The notes: generated from the sequence alone by a model not told the origin. DNA of 64,000 bases from Eubacteriales bacterium (GCA_028872475.1 JAQYMQ010000011.1:1-64000); one strand, 5' to 3'; positions 52,601-61,955 are shown, counted from the first letter of the stretch. Numbers and translations: made by a program.

Positions 52601-53903
52601 AGAAAGAGACAAAAACGATATAAAACATATTGAATGTGAATATGAAACCAGCAGAGAGATTTTTACAGAGGATATGAAGAAGGATTATACGATCATAATA
52701 CCTCAGATGGCTCCGATGCACTTCCAATTTTTTGAGACAGCTTTGGCAGCAGATGGCTATAAGGCAAAGATGCTTCCTTCAGTTAACGTTCATGCTGTAG
52801 AAGAGGGGCTTAGATATATTAATAATGACGCTTGTTATCCGACTATCGTATCATTAGGACAGATAATAGCTGAACTAAAATCAGGCAATCAGGATTTAAA
52901 TAAAACAGCGATTATTATGTCTCAGACCGGTGGTATGTGTAGAGCAAGTAATTATGTGTCATTGCTTAGAAAAGCGCTAAAAGATTTGGGTATGCAGCAG
53001 ATTCCTGTTATTTCAGTAAGTCCATCTGGAATTGAAAAAAATCCGGGATTTAGCTTTAGTAGGAAGCTTCTTGTTAGAATGGTGCTTGCAATTTTCTACG
53101 GCGATTTATTTATGAAACTAGTCTATAAGACAAGACCTTATGAAGTTGTTGCAGGCAGTGTTAATGAATTGTTTGAAAAGTGGTCAGCTGTAGCAGATGA
53201 AAATATTAAAAATGGTAATATTAAGATTTTTAAGAAAAATGTAAATGATATAGTTAATGCATTTGATGAAGTAGCTATTGATGAAAATCTGCAAAAGCCA
53301 AAGGTTGGTGTAGTTGGAGAAATCCTTGTTAAATATCATCCGACAGCCAATAATGATATTGTGGGACTTATTGAAAGTGAAGGTGGCGAGGCAGTAGTCC
53401 TTGATTTGTTGGACTTTTTCTTATATGGAATGTTTAATCATAATTTTAATTATGAGCAATTAGCAGGTAATAGAAAGACTAAACTTGTGAATAATATCAT
53501 AATTAAGATTATAGATATATTGAAAAAACCTGTTAACAAAGCTTTGACACATAGCAAGAGGTTTAGTGCATCTGCACATATTTCAGAAACTGCTGATAAA
53601 GCCTCTGAAATACTTTCTCTTGGCAACCAATCTGGAGAAGGATGGCTGCTGACAGGTGAAATGGTAGAGTTACTTGATAGTGGTGTAGAAAATATTGTGT
53701 GTCTACAGCCATTTGCTTGTCTACCGAATCATATTACAGGAAAGGGCATGATAAAGGCATTAAAAAAACGTAATCCTTATGCAAATATAACTGCAATAGA
53801 TTATGATCCTGGTGCAAGTACAGTAAATCAATTTAATAGAATTAAACTGATGATGTCTACAGCGCATAAAAATCTTAAAGAGAAGGCTGAAATAAAGAAG
53901 TAG
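49653..53903 (+). CDS. Two-domain 2-hydroxyacyl-CoA dehydratase activase-like protein with DUF2229
   Basis: 1416 residues. Two ASKHA ATPase domains: GIDVGSTTVKLVLF (about 3) with NGTCAGGTGAFIDQM, and GIDAGSTTTKAALID (about 320) with NEACSSGCGSFLE; these cysteines bind the bridging [4Fe-4S] in HgdC-type activators. A Cys-rich linker (CGLCENNC ... RCERGEG, about 602-630) leads to DUF2229 (about 665) and a further HgdB/HgdD-like region (about 1010, ACYPT; GGMCRASNY near 1095). Known single-domain activators pump electrons into radical dehydratases; this fused form is widespread but its client is unknown. No dehydratase hgdAB-type genes adjoin it. A C_GCAxxG_C_C gene follows. Confidence 0.93.
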   Translation: MKLGIDVGSTTVKLVLFSDSNEILYKKYERHMSNVFGKVSELLLELNKEYSSENIKVVITGSGGLALSELIGVKFEQEVISCSRAVEELIPQTDVAIELGGEDAKITFYGNTVEQQMNGTCAGGTGAFIDQMAVLLNTDASGLNEAAKNYKIIYPIAARCGVFAKTDIQPLINEGAAVEDLAASIFQAVVNQTISGLACGRKITGNIAFLGGPLSFLSELKARFVETLNIPEENIISPEDGKYFVAIGAAYLAEDVDETPLSELIDRLNNVNLDSLNDTKHIEPMFKTQADFDEFIERHNKEKITRKGIKDARGNVYLGIDAGSTTTKAALIDDDKKLLFEFYKSNEGQTLETVKQLLIELYTQLPEEAHIANACVTGYGEGLIKAAYKVDLGEIETMAHYKGAEEFLPGVDFILDIGGQDMKCMKIKNGAIHSIMLNEACSSGCGSFLETYAKSVEMDAKSFGKEALESKSPVDLGTRCTVFMNSKVKQAQKEGATIADISAGLSFSVIKNALYKVIKLRDISEVGDKIVVQGGTFLNNAVLRAMEQIVGRNVVRPDVAGIMGAFGAAIIARERNVEGHISTIAKKDELDHFEVKNTHARCGLCENNCLLTINQFKDGSRFVTGNRCERGEGKKVEKNTLMDLFEYKYKKIFNYTPITENETTRGTIGIPRVLNMYENYPFWFTLFTTLGYSVKLSPHSSKNLYEKGMDTIASDTACYPAKLVHGHIKSLVEDGIKYIFYPSINYEYIEDNKASNHYNCPIVGTYAESIAKNMDDVFNDNDVVFMNPFLPYDNDKRLAEQLYKYLPSIFVNQKFTKIEISNAVELARKEYKNVKLDIQQKGEEAIEFARLNNKKAIVLAGRPYHIDPEINHGINKLITQFDFVVLTEDSVSHLGKLKRPIRVLDQWMYHSRLYKATEFVGNTDDIEIIQLNSFGCGLDAVTTDQVQEICDVHNKLYTVLKIDEGNNLGAAKIRIRSLKAALQERDKNDIKHIECEYETSREIFTEDMKKDYTIIIPQMAPMHFQFFETALAADGYKAKMLPSVNVHAVEEGLRYINNDACYPTIVSLGQIIAELKSGNQDLNKTAIIMSQTGGMCRASNYVSLLRKALKDLGMQQIPVISVSPSGIEKNPGFSFSRKLLVRMVLAIFYGDLFMKLVYKTRPYEVVAGSVNELFEKWSAVADENIKNGNIKIFKKNVNDIVNAFDEVAIDENLQKPKVGVVGEILVKYHPTANNDIVGLIESEGGEAVVLDLLDFFLYGMFNHNFNYEQLAGNRKTKLVNNIIIKIIDILKKPVNKALTHSKRFSASAHISETADKASEILSLGNQSGEGWLLTGEMVELLDSGVENIVCLQPFACLPNHITGKGMIKALKKRNPYANITAIDYDPGASTVNQFNRIKLMMSTAHKNLKEKAEIKK

Positions 53904-53925
53904 TTTGATTAAAGAGGAGATGACA

Positions 53926-54378
53926 ATGAATACTGATTTTGATATTAATGAGATAATAGAAGATGGCAGAGAAACTTTCAATACAGGATTTGCGTGTTCG
54001 GAGACTATTGTAGATGTATTTAGAAGACATGCAGGTGTAGAAATGTCAGAAGATGCTATTGCTATGAGTTCAGGATTTCCAGGTGGCGTAGGTATGTCTG
54101 GATGTATTTGTGGAGCTCTAGCAGGAGCGACAATGTGTATTGGATATCTATATGGCAGAACTAAAAAGAATGATGTTGCAGCTAATAAATGTATCAAGGT
54201 AACAAGAGAATTGCACGATAAGTTTGTCGAAAGAAATGGTGCTACATGTTGTAGAGCGTTAATTAAACAATTCGAATCAATGAATAATAAGCCGAGAAAA
54301 GAGCACTGTACAAAAATGGTTGAAGGCACTCTTGAAGATTTGTTCAATATTATAAAAAAGGAAGAAGTTTCTATTTAG
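53926..54378 (+). CDS. C_GCAxxG_C_C family redox protein
   Basis: 150 residues. The signature is complete: FACSETIV, GFPGGVGMSGCICGALAGATM, and ATCCRALI with HCTKMV. The cysteines could hold an iron-sulfur cluster or act as thiol redox carriers. The frame is open from a TTG at 53905 but AGAGGAG before ATG 53926 fixes the start. It follows the activase by 22 bp and may be its electron donor or partner, an inference. A terminator follows. Confidence 0.88.
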   Translation: MNTDFDINEIIEDGRETFNTGFACSETIVDVFRRHAGVEMSEDAIAMSSGFPGGVGMSGCICGALAGATMCIGYLYGRTKKNDVAANKCIKVTRELHDKFVERNGATCCRALIKQFESMNNKPRKEHCTKMVEGTLEDLFNIIKKEEVSI

Positions 54379-54414
54379 TAAATGAGCTTCTATCTAGATA
54401 AAAACTTATAATTT

Positions 54415-54455
54415 AAAAGGATGTTTCAGTAAAATTTGTGGAAACATCCTTTTTG
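54415..54455 (+). terminator. Terminator after the activase operon
   Basis: 12-bp stem AAAGGATGTTTC/GAAACATCCTTT, then TTTTG. Also serves as a convergent barrier for the minus-strand PBP gene ending at 54465. Confidence 0.85.
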
Positions 54456-54464
54456 TTTGTATTG

Positions 54465-57152
54465 TTATGGTTGTGGAGGCGTTGGATTTTCAGCGTTTTC
54501 ATTTTCACCTTGATCCTGTTCTTGCCCTTGCTCTTGATCCTGCTCTTCTTTTTCTTTCTCCTTTTTTTCTTTCTCCTCTTTTTCTTTCTTTTCTTTTTCC
54601 TCTTCTTCCTTAGTCTTATTACCGTATTGGAATCTTATACCTTGCTCAGTACCTTTTACAAAATAATCACCATCTACAGTTACAACGTTTGAAGAATCTA
54701 ACTTGAAAGAACCTCCCATTCCTGCTGTAGCTTTTGCCAGAACTCTACCCCAAACGTTAGCAGCATGATTTCCTAGAACTTGAAGAGGAATACTTATATC
54801 GTTACCAATCCAAATTGCTGATACATATTGTGGTGTGTATCCACAGAACCAAATATCTACAGTATCGGTAGTTGTACCTGTCTTTCCTGCTGTTGGCTTA
54901 CCAGAAGCACGTGCTGGGCTAGCAATACCGTTATTTACGCTGGATGAAAGAAGCTGATGCATAACATAGTTTACATCTGGATCTAATACTTTATGTTCTT
55001 TAGTTTTCTTTGATAATATTTCTTTGCCATTTTTATCTACAACCTTTGTGTAAGAAATAGGTTCAACCCTCACACCATTATTAGGGAATGTAGAAAATGC
55101 AGCTGTCATTTCTAAAGGTGAAATACCTTTAACAAAACCGCCTAGAGCTAGTGCTGAAGCATTTCTGTCATTTGAATTACCTTCAGAAACTAGAGATGTA
55201 ATTCCAAAATCTTCTAGTTTATCATAAACTTTATTTTCGCCAATTTGACGTAACAATCTTACTGCTGCTGTATTTAGTGACTGTTCAATTGCATATCTCA
55301 TAGAAACAGCCGTAGAATATTGACCATTAGCGTTTTGTGGCCAATCTTTTCCGTTTAATTTAATAGGTTGGTTGCATATTCCACTTACTGAAGTTAAATA
55401 ATCTCCATATAATTCAGTTTTTTCTTTATCGTCATAAGCAGAGAAGTGCATAGGACTGCCAGATTCAGCAGCTTTTTTACCTTCTTCAATTGCTGTAGAA
55501 TATACAGAAATAGGTTTGATTGAAGAACCTACCTGTCTTGGTTTAATGGCTCTGTTATAAAGGTTTCTACCAACAGTATTTCTTCCGCCGGACATCGCTT
55601 TAATTTCACCAGTTTTATAATCCATTATTACCATTGCAGCTTGTGGTTGTTGAACACTATCTTTTAGCGAATAGCAATTTTCAGGAATTATATAGTTATT
55701 TCCATCTTTTTTTAGGAAATTAGGCGTTGTTTTTTTTATTTTTTTATCATTAAAAAATTCTTTGCTAATTTTTATATTGCCATCTGAATCCATTGACTTG
55801 TATTTTTGTGGAATCAGTATAAAACCACCTTGTATTGTGAAAAGAATTCCGTTTTCTCTATAGTATAAAGGTTTAAATTCTATACTATAATCTGTTTTGC
55901 CATTAACCTTTGTAGAATAAAAGTTTAATCTTTTGCCTTTTAGTAATGTTATGTTTTCGCTATCTTCTTTATACTCGCTTGGTGTAAGGGTAAAAGTTCC
56001 ATTTTTGTCAAAGTAGTTGCTATGTTTTCTTAGAGCCACTTTTCCAGTCGTGTCAACAATATCACCACTTCCGTTTGTTGGAGCGTATGAAGAAGCAAAC
56101 AAACTGTTCTTACTAAACTCATCATTAATTGCTTTTTGTGCTTGTGAATTTATTGAAGAATATATCTTTAATCCGCCTGTGAAGATATACTCGGTAGCTT
56201 CTTCGCGGGTGTAATTATATTTTTCCATCAAATCTTTTTTTACGTTTTCTACAATATAATCACTTAAATATGAATTGCCAGCAAGGTCTGATGCAGTCAT
56301 GTTGATATGACTTCTTAAATCTTCTTTCAAGGCTTCGTTATATTGCTTATCATTTATGTATCCCTGTTCTTTCATAAGCTTAAGAGTTAGTTCTCGTCGT
56401 TCTTTTGAAGATTGGTCATCATAGTAATAGATATTATTTTGAGTAGTTTTTAAAATATCCTTTTTATCAATTGTTATATTTTGAGCATCTGTGCCCATGC
56501 TTTTTATTAGAGAATAAGTTGATGGAGCTTGTGGCATTGAAGCTAGGGCTACACATTCAGCAAGATCCAAATCTTTAGCATCTTTATAGAAGTATGTCTG
56601 TGCAGCTGCTTGTACACCATAAGCGTTATTACCAAAATATATAGTGTTAAGATATGCTTCCATTATCTCTTCTTTTGAAAGAGCACCTTCGAGTTGGAAA
56701 GTGTAGTAAGCCTCAGCAACTTTTCTGTTTAGAGAACGAACACTTTTAGTTTCTGCCAAGAAAGCATTTCTAGCTAACTGTTGTGTAATTGTACTGGTAC
56801 CTTTTATAGAAGATGATGATGTAATAGAATTTTTAATAGCTCCTAACATTCTCCAGTAATTAAAGCCACCGTGTGTCCAAAAAGTTTTATCTTCAATTGA
56901 AACAACTGCGTTAACAAGATCTTTCGGCATATCTTTATATGATATATTTTGTCTATTTGCTCCATCCGCATATACGCTGTCTACAGGATTGCCTTTATCG
57001 TCAAGGATTACAGAACCTTGTGCAATCATTCCGTATACATTTTTTGCGTCAATTGGTGGAGTGTTAGCAACAACATTTGATACGTAATACACTAAAAATA
57101 GTGACAATGTTATAAAACAATATAATGCATATCTTGCTATTTTTTTTATCAT
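54465..57152 (-). CDS. Penicillin-binding protein 1A (bifunctional transglycosylase/transpeptidase)
   Basis: 895 residues. One N-terminal membrane helix, then a GT51 glycosyltransferase domain (about 60-240, IEDKTFWTHGGFN with the catalytic E, GTSTITQQLARN) and a transpeptidase domain with serine motif GSSIKP, SLN (QSLNTAA) and KTGTT. It polymerises and crosslinks peptidoglycan at the outer membrane face. An inserted region of about 110 residues lies between them. The last 55 residues are almost only K/E/Q/D/N then PTPPQP, a disordered tail. GAGAGG precedes the ATG; promoter TTGTTA-17-TATAAT lies at 57188-57216. Confidence 0.94.
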   Translation of the reverse strand: MIKKIARYALYCFITLSLFLVYYVSNVVANTPPIDAKNVYGMIAQGSVILDDKGNPVDSVYADGANRQNISYKDMPKDLVNAVVSIEDKTFWTHGGFNYWRMLGAIKNSITSSSSIKGTSTITQQLARNAFLAETKSVRSLNRKVAEAYYTFQLEGALSKEEIMEAYLNTIYFGNNAYGVQAAAQTYFYKDAKDLDLAECVALASMPQAPSTYSLIKSMGTDAQNITIDKKDILKTTQNNIYYYDDQSSKERRELTLKLMKEQGYINDKQYNEALKEDLRSHINMTASDLAGNSYLSDYIVENVKKDLMEKYNYTREEATEYIFTGGLKIYSSINSQAQKAINDEFSKNSLFASSYAPTNGSGDIVDTTGKVALRKHSNYFDKNGTFTLTPSEYKEDSENITLLKGKRLNFYSTKVNGKTDYSIEFKPLYYRENGILFTIQGGFILIPQKYKSMDSDGNIKISKEFFNDKKIKKTTPNFLKKDGNNYIIPENCYSLKDSVQQPQAAMVIMDYKTGEIKAMSGGRNTVGRNLYNRAIKPRQVGSSIKPISVYSTAIEEGKKAAESGSPMHFSAYDDKEKTELYGDYLTSVSGICNQPIKLNGKDWPQNANGQYSTAVSMRYAIEQSLNTAAVRLLRQIGENKVYDKLEDFGITSLVSEGNSNDRNASALALGGFVKGISPLEMTAAFSTFPNNGVRVEPISYTKVVDKNGKEILSKKTKEHKVLDPDVNYVMHQLLSSSVNNGIASPARASGKPTAGKTGTTTDTVDIWFCGYTPQYVSAIWIGNDISIPLQVLGNHAANVWGRVLAKATAGMGGSFKLDSSNVVTVDGDYFVKGTEQGIRFQYGNKTKEEEEKEKKEKEEKEKKEKEKEEQDQEQGQEQDQGENENAENPTPPQP

Positions 57153-57187
57153 TTTTAAACCTCTCTAGTTCATAAAATACTGAACAA

Positions 57188-57216
57188 ATTATAGCATATT
57201 TACTATTCTATAACAA
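57188..57216 (-). promoter_or_regulatory. Predicted promoter of the PBP1A gene
   Basis: Reading leftwards, TTGTTA (57211-57216), 17 bp, TATAAT (57188-57193), 36 bp before the start codon. Confidence 0.65.
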
Positions 57217-57256
57217 TTTATTAAGTGATAAAGGGACATAAGTTTATTATTAATTG

Positions 57257-57285
57257 TTGACAAATTTTTACAGATGAATTAATGT
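57257..57285 (+). promoter_or_regulatory. Predicted promoter of comEC
   Basis: TTGACA (57257-57262), 17 bp, TAATGT (57280-57285). Transcription would start near 57292, which is where the longest comEC frame has its ATG; a leaderless message or the downstream start is implied. Confidence 0.55.
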
Positions 57286-57324
57286 AAAAATATGGAAATT
57301 ATAAAAATCTATACAAGGAATAAA

Positions 57325-59934
57325 ATGTTATTGATCTCTCTTTGTATAATGACTGGAATTATAGCAAGAATAAGCTTTCGATTTCATAATTTTTTGATAG
57401 TGTTGACTATATGGTTTTTTTGTATAGTTTTGAGTTTATTTATCATAGTCAAAACATGTATATTTAAAATTTATAAATATAATGAAATAAAGGACTGCAA
57501 AAAAGCTTGTAAAATATGGATTGTTATACTAATTCTATTTATTTTTATTGGTTATATTCTCGCAGATACAAAATGCAGTAAGTTTGATGAGCTTAAGAAT
57601 TATGCAAAGTCGTTAGAGAATAATAGCAAAATATGTCTAACTGGAGTTGCTAAGAACGTCAGGATTGAAAAGAATAATTTTAATGGGTTTGCAATAAGTT
57701 TTATTCTAGTTTTAGATGATATGGATATAGTCGTAAAACAGAACATAAAGGCTAACAATAAAATTATTAGCGAACATTTAAATGGGAAAAACAATATAAA
57801 TGGTAAAGATGTATATGTAATTGGCAAATATGTGATACCATCACATGCCAGAAATCCACGTACTTTTGATTATTATAATTTTTTAATAAGCAAGGGTGTA
57901 GGTTTACAATTTGATGCAGAGAATATATTGTTTGATAAGAGAAATAAGAATAATAATTTTATTGAAAATGATAAAAATAAAATTAGTGATTATGAGAATG
58001 AAATTGATATAAGTAAATTTAAAAGTTATGTTATGCCTAATAAAAAAAGCTGTTCTAGCGCTGTTTGTAGACATTTAGTGAGTTTTTATTACCAAATATA
58101 CGGTCAGGCGACGAGCATGAGAGATAATTTTTTGAGGGAATTGTCATCACATATAGATAAAGATAAGTTATCTATTATAGACGCGATATGTTTTGGTAAT
58201 AAATCTAATATGCAGGAAGAAATTTATGAATCGTATCAAAAGAATGGTACAGCTCATATATTGGCAACATCCGGTTTGCATCTTGGATTGTTATATTTAT
58301 TATTGAAAAAAATCTTGTTCTTGAAAAGAGAAAAATGTAAGAGCGTTATAGTATTAATCGTATTATTTTTTTATTGCCTAATGGCAGAATTTACGATTTC
58401 TATTTTAAGAGCATACATTATGATTGTAGTTGATATAGTAGGTAATGTTTTTCATAGGAGGGTAAGTATTGTTACATCAGCAAGTTTTAGCTTGATTATT
58501 ATACTGTTTATTAATCCGTTATCAATTTTAGACATTGGTCTGCAAATGTCATTTTTAGCGATATATATAATAGCAATGATTATTCGTAAAATTGATTATA
58601 TATTACCGAAAAGCAAGAAGATAATAAAGGTAATCCTGACCACCTTAATTATGCAGTTAGTGATGCTTCCTTATACAATGTATAATTTTAATTATTTCTC
58701 ATTGTCAGCATTTGTTGCGAATATTATTATTGGGATTATAGGTACGTTATTACTTGTTTTTAGTATATTACTGATTGGTTTTTCTTTTGCATGGACTATT
58801 CCTCAACTTATGAAACTCTATATTGCTGAGTTAGTGGATGTGTTTAATGTTATAAATAAATGGTTTTATCATGATGGCATTTTAGTATTTGATGTAGTTA
58901 GCCCACCGATATGGTTTATATGTGTTTTTTATCTTTTATTATTTTTTATATTTAGTGAAGGATATTATATTTTGAAAAAAAGAAAACTTAATAGGATAAG
59001 GAATGGTATTGTTTGTATTATTGTGATTATATCTGCAATAATAGGATTATGGTATAGTAACGAGTTTGATGAGACGAAAGTTATATTCGTTGATGTTGGG
59101 CAAGGAAGTTGTGTTTTTTTTAAGACAGATGACGGAGAAAATATTCTTATAGATGGTGGTGGCAATGAAAATTACGATGTTGGAAAGAAGATTTTAAAAC
59201 CGTTTTTATTGAAAAATAGAATTAGTAAAATTGATTATGCATTTGTTACACATGAAGATATAGACCATGTAGATGGGATATATTCTTTGTATAGAGATGG
59301 AATGATTGATAAAGTTGTATTGTCTGATATAAAGCATTCAGATTTTGTTACTAATGGTGTTAATGATAAGAATACTTCGAATAAAAATAAAAGAAAATAT
59401 AAATGGGATGAGAAAAATGTTATTAGGGTATCGTCAGGTTATAAATTTACATTTAATAATAATGAATATATAGAGGTTTTACATCCGGATGCAAAAGGCT
59501 TTGAAAGTAATGAAATAAATCTAACTAAAAATGGTAATATTAGTAGACACTTAAGTGAAGAAAATGATAATAGTTTGGTAATACTTATTAAAAGTAATAA
59601 TATGACATTTTTAGCTACAGGTGATATATCAAGCAATGTAGAGAATTTTCTAGTAGATAATAATTTTCTGAAAAAATCTAAAGTTGATATTCTACTGTTA
59701 CCTCATCACGGTAGTAAATATAGCTCTAGTGAAAGATTTTTGGAATATATTCAACCATCTATTGCAATTATTCAAGTTGGAAGAAAAAACAGGTATGGAC
59801 ATCCATCTGAAGAAGTTTTAGAAAGATGTATGAAAAATGATATAATTTTATACAGAAATGATTATATGGGTGCTATTGGGATTATAAATCGCAGTAATAA
59901 ATTGAAAGTTATTACTAATATTGTAAAAGAATGA
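57325..59934 (+). CDS. comEC: ComEC/Rec2 competence DNA channel
   Basis: 869 residues. N-terminal helices and a DUF4131 domain, a central Competence domain with many helices (FGNKSNMQEE... TSGLHLGLL), and a C-terminal metallo-beta-lactamase-like domain (DVGQGSCVFFKT, IDGGGN, THEDIDHVDG). It forms the channel that takes single-stranded DNA in during transformation; the C-terminal domain is proposed to act as nuclease. An ATG exists at 57292, but that is where transcription should begin; AAGGAATAAA before ATG 57325 is a better ribosome site, and the protein then starts with its first helix. comEA/comEB are not adjacent. Confidence 0.9.
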   Translation: MLLISLCIMTGIIARISFRFHNFLIVLTIWFFCIVLSLFIIVKTCIFKIYKYNEIKDCKKACKIWIVILILFIFIGYILADTKCSKFDELKNYAKSLENNSKICLTGVAKNVRIEKNNFNGFAISFILVLDDMDIVVKQNIKANNKIISEHLNGKNNINGKDVYVIGKYVIPSHARNPRTFDYYNFLISKGVGLQFDAENILFDKRNKNNNFIENDKNKISDYENEIDISKFKSYVMPNKKSCSSAVCRHLVSFYYQIYGQATSMRDNFLRELSSHIDKDKLSIIDAICFGNKSNMQEEIYESYQKNGTAHILATSGLHLGLLYLLLKKILFLKREKCKSVIVLIVLFFYCLMAEFTISILRAYIMIVVDIVGNVFHRRVSIVTSASFSLIIILFINPLSILDIGLQMSFLAIYIIAMIIRKIDYILPKSKKIIKVILTTLIMQLVMLPYTMYNFNYFSLSAFVANIIIGIIGTLLLVFSILLIGFSFAWTIPQLMKLYIAELVDVFNVINKWFYHDGILVFDVVSPPIWFICVFYLLLFFIFSEGYYILKKRKLNRIRNGIVCIIVIISAIIGLWYSNEFDETKVIFVDVGQGSCVFFKTDDGENILIDGGGNENYDVGKKILKPFLLKNRISKIDYAFVTHEDIDHVDGIYSLYRDGMIDKVVLSDIKHSDFVTNGVNDKNTSNKNKRKYKWDEKNVIRVSSGYKFTFNNNEYIEVLHPDAKGFESNEINLTKNGNISRHLSEENDNSLVILIKSNNMTFLATGDISSNVENFLVDNNFLKKSKVDILLLPHHGSKYSSSERFLEYIQPSIAIIQVGRKNRYGHPSEEVLERCMKNDIILYRNDYMGAIGIINRSNKLKVITNIVKE

Positions 59935-60581
59935 GAATTAGTATGAAAAACTGTTATGTAAAATCAAATATTTTTCCAATATTTATTGAATTTTTATTTG
60001 TTTTTTCGTGTTTTTTTGTGAAAAAAGAGTATTTTGTATATACAAATTTTTTGTTTTATTTAACACTCATAACATATTTCTTTATTAAAAAAGATTTTTC
60101 AATAAAAGATTGGATTACTAATATTTGTAGTGGAAAAATGTTTTGGAAGCAGGTTTTATATACGGCATTATTTTTTGTTGGTTCATTTATTTTAGCAGCT
60201 ATTATTGAGAATATATTTGTTGATATCAACAGTGGAATGATTGTACTTGGAGTCAATAATTTGCTTGAATTACTTTTGTTTTCATTATCAACGATAATTT
60301 TTCCTGCAATTGTAGAAGAAACTTTCTTTAGAAAAAATTTAATTTGTTTTGCAAATAAAAAAATATTGGTAACTACAACATTGTCTAGTATGCTTCTGTA
60401 TTCTTTAGAGCATGCATTGACTATATCTGGAATATTGTTATGCATGATATGGGCTTTGCCTTTATCTTTATCATATATTAAAACAAAAAATATATATGTG
60501 CCTATGACGGCACATTTTATCTGTAATTTTATAATGAATGGTTTTAGTGTTATTATAGCATTACAATCAGGAATAATTTAA
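59931..60581 (+). CDS. CPBP family intramembrane glutamic endopeptidase
   Basis: 216 residues with about seven membrane helices. The catalytic pattern is EETFFRK (EExxxR), SLEHALT (second histidine region) and MTAHFICNFIMNG (HxxxN). CPBP (Abi) proteases cleave CaaX-like proteins in eukaryotes; bacterial ones are tied to bacteriocin self-immunity or peptide processing, substrate unknown here. ATGA overlap with comEC suggests coupled translation; ATG 59943 is an alternative start. Not located beside any bacteriocin gene in this window. Confidence 0.85.
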   Translation: MRISMKNCYVKSNIFPIFIEFLFVFSCFFVKKEYFVYTNFLFYLTLITYFFIKKDFSIKDWITNICSGKMFWKQVLYTALFFVGSFILAAIIENIFVDINSGMIVLGVNNLLELLLFSLSTIIFPAIVEETFFRKNLICFANKKILVTTTLSSMLLYSLEHALTISGILLCMIWALPLSLSYIKTKNIYVPMTAHFICNFIMNGFSVIIALQSGII

Positions 60582-60622
60582 TTGGATAAGATTAATGTGT
60601 AATTTGAGGAGTGTATAGTTTT

Positions 60623-61897
60623 ATGTTGCCATTATCGACAAGGATGCGTGCAAGAAATATAGATGAATTTGTGGGACAAGAACATTTTTTGTATAAAGGT
60701 TCTTTAGTTTACAATGCGATAAAGAATAATAATTTTAATAGGGGTATATTCTTTGGTGCATCGGGAACGGGCAAGACTACCTTGGCGAGGATTATAGCAA
60801 CGACCTCAGGCGATGAATTTGTTGAAATTAATGCAACTAATACAGGAATTAAAGAGTTAAAAAGTGTATTAGAAGCAGCAAAAAACAAGTTTTTTGGGCT
60901 CGAAAAACAGAAGACATTTTTATATATAGATGAGTTTCATAGGTGGAATAAACTTCAGCAAGATGCGCTTTTACAAGCATTAGAGGAAGGTGTTGTAAAA
61001 TTTATTGGAAGTACTACTGAAAATCCGTATTTTGCAATTAATGATGCTATTTTGAGCAGAGTTGGGAATATTTATGAGTTCAAGAGGCATTCTGAAGAAA
61101 ATATTAAACAACTTTTGGATTTAGCTATTAAAGATAAAGAAAGAGGATTAGGCAATTCTTCAGTTATTTTTGAGAATGAAGCTGTAATGTTGATAGCTAA
61201 GATGAGTAATGGTGATGCCAGAAGAGCTTTGGATACCTTAGGATTTATCTTTGAAAACTTGGGTGAAAATGAAGAGGTTACATTAGAGATAGTTGAAGAA
61301 GCAATGCAGACTAAGGCATTATATTACAATAAAGAGGAAGATAAATATAATTTGTTGTCAGCACTACAAAAGTCAATTCGTGGATCAGATCCAGATGCAG
61401 CTATACATTATCTTGCTAGGCTTTTAACCGGTGGTGCGGATATTAATATGATAGGTAGACGTTTACTTGTTATGGCAAGTGAGGATATTTCATTAGCTTA
61501 TCCGGATGCAATAAATATTGCATATTCTTGCGTTGCGGCGGCTAATATGGTGGGTTTGCCTGAGGCGGAGATTAACTTAGCTCAATGTGTTATAGCTTTG
61601 GCATCTTGCCCAAAATCAAATAAAACTTATCAGGCGTTATTGGAGGCTAAGGCAGATATTAGGGGTAAGAAGATAGGTGATGTTCCAGCTCATTTAAAAG
61701 ATGGACATTATGCAGGAGCAAAGAAGCTTGGGCGTGCAGATGGTTACTTATATCCGCATGAATTTGGCGGATATGTTGTGCAACAGTATTTGCCTGATAA
61801 TTTGGAACAAGCCGGTGTAGAGTACTATCATCCTACAGCGAATGGTAAAGAAGAATATTTTAAACGATATATAGAAAAGATTAGGTCTTTAAAATAA
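60623..61897 (+). CDS. rarA: Replication-associated recombination protein A (RarA/MgsA)
   Basis: 424-residue AAA+ ATPase of the RarA/WRNIP1 family acting at stalled forks and clamp-related repair. Walker A GASGTGKT is at 45-52, Walker B-like LYIDEFHRWNK (usual family form is LFIDEIHRFNK), STTENP sensor 1, then the C-terminal tetramerisation domain. The start MLPLSTRMRARNIDEFVGQEH matches the family. GAGGAG lies 11 bp before ATG 60623; the GTG at 60611 abuts GAGGA and is unlikely. Confidence 0.94.
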   Translation: MLPLSTRMRARNIDEFVGQEHFLYKGSLVYNAIKNNNFNRGIFFGASGTGKTTLARIIATTSGDEFVEINATNTGIKELKSVLEAAKNKFFGLEKQKTFLYIDEFHRWNKLQQDALLQALEEGVVKFIGSTTENPYFAINDAILSRVGNIYEFKRHSEENIKQLLDLAIKDKERGLGNSSVIFENEAVMLIAKMSNGDARRALDTLGFIFENLGENEEVTLEIVEEAMQTKALYYNKEEDKYNLLSALQKSIRGSDPDAAIHYLARLLTGGADINMIGRRLLVMASEDISLAYPDAINIAYSCVAAANMVGLPEAEINLAQCVIALASCPKSNKTYQALLEAKADIRGKKIGDVPAHLKDGHYAGAKKLGRADGYLYPHEFGGYVVQQYLPDNLEQAGVEYYHPTANGKEEYFKRYIEKIRSLK

Positions 61898-61955
61898 TAT
61901 TAGTTTTCGAAAATAATACGATGTAGAGTATTAAAGTTAATGTGTTGAATTCAAT

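Noticed and set aside
49653..53903. Activase treated as two or more fused genes from an assembly error
   Set aside because: Frame is continuous and the domain order matches the known long activase family.
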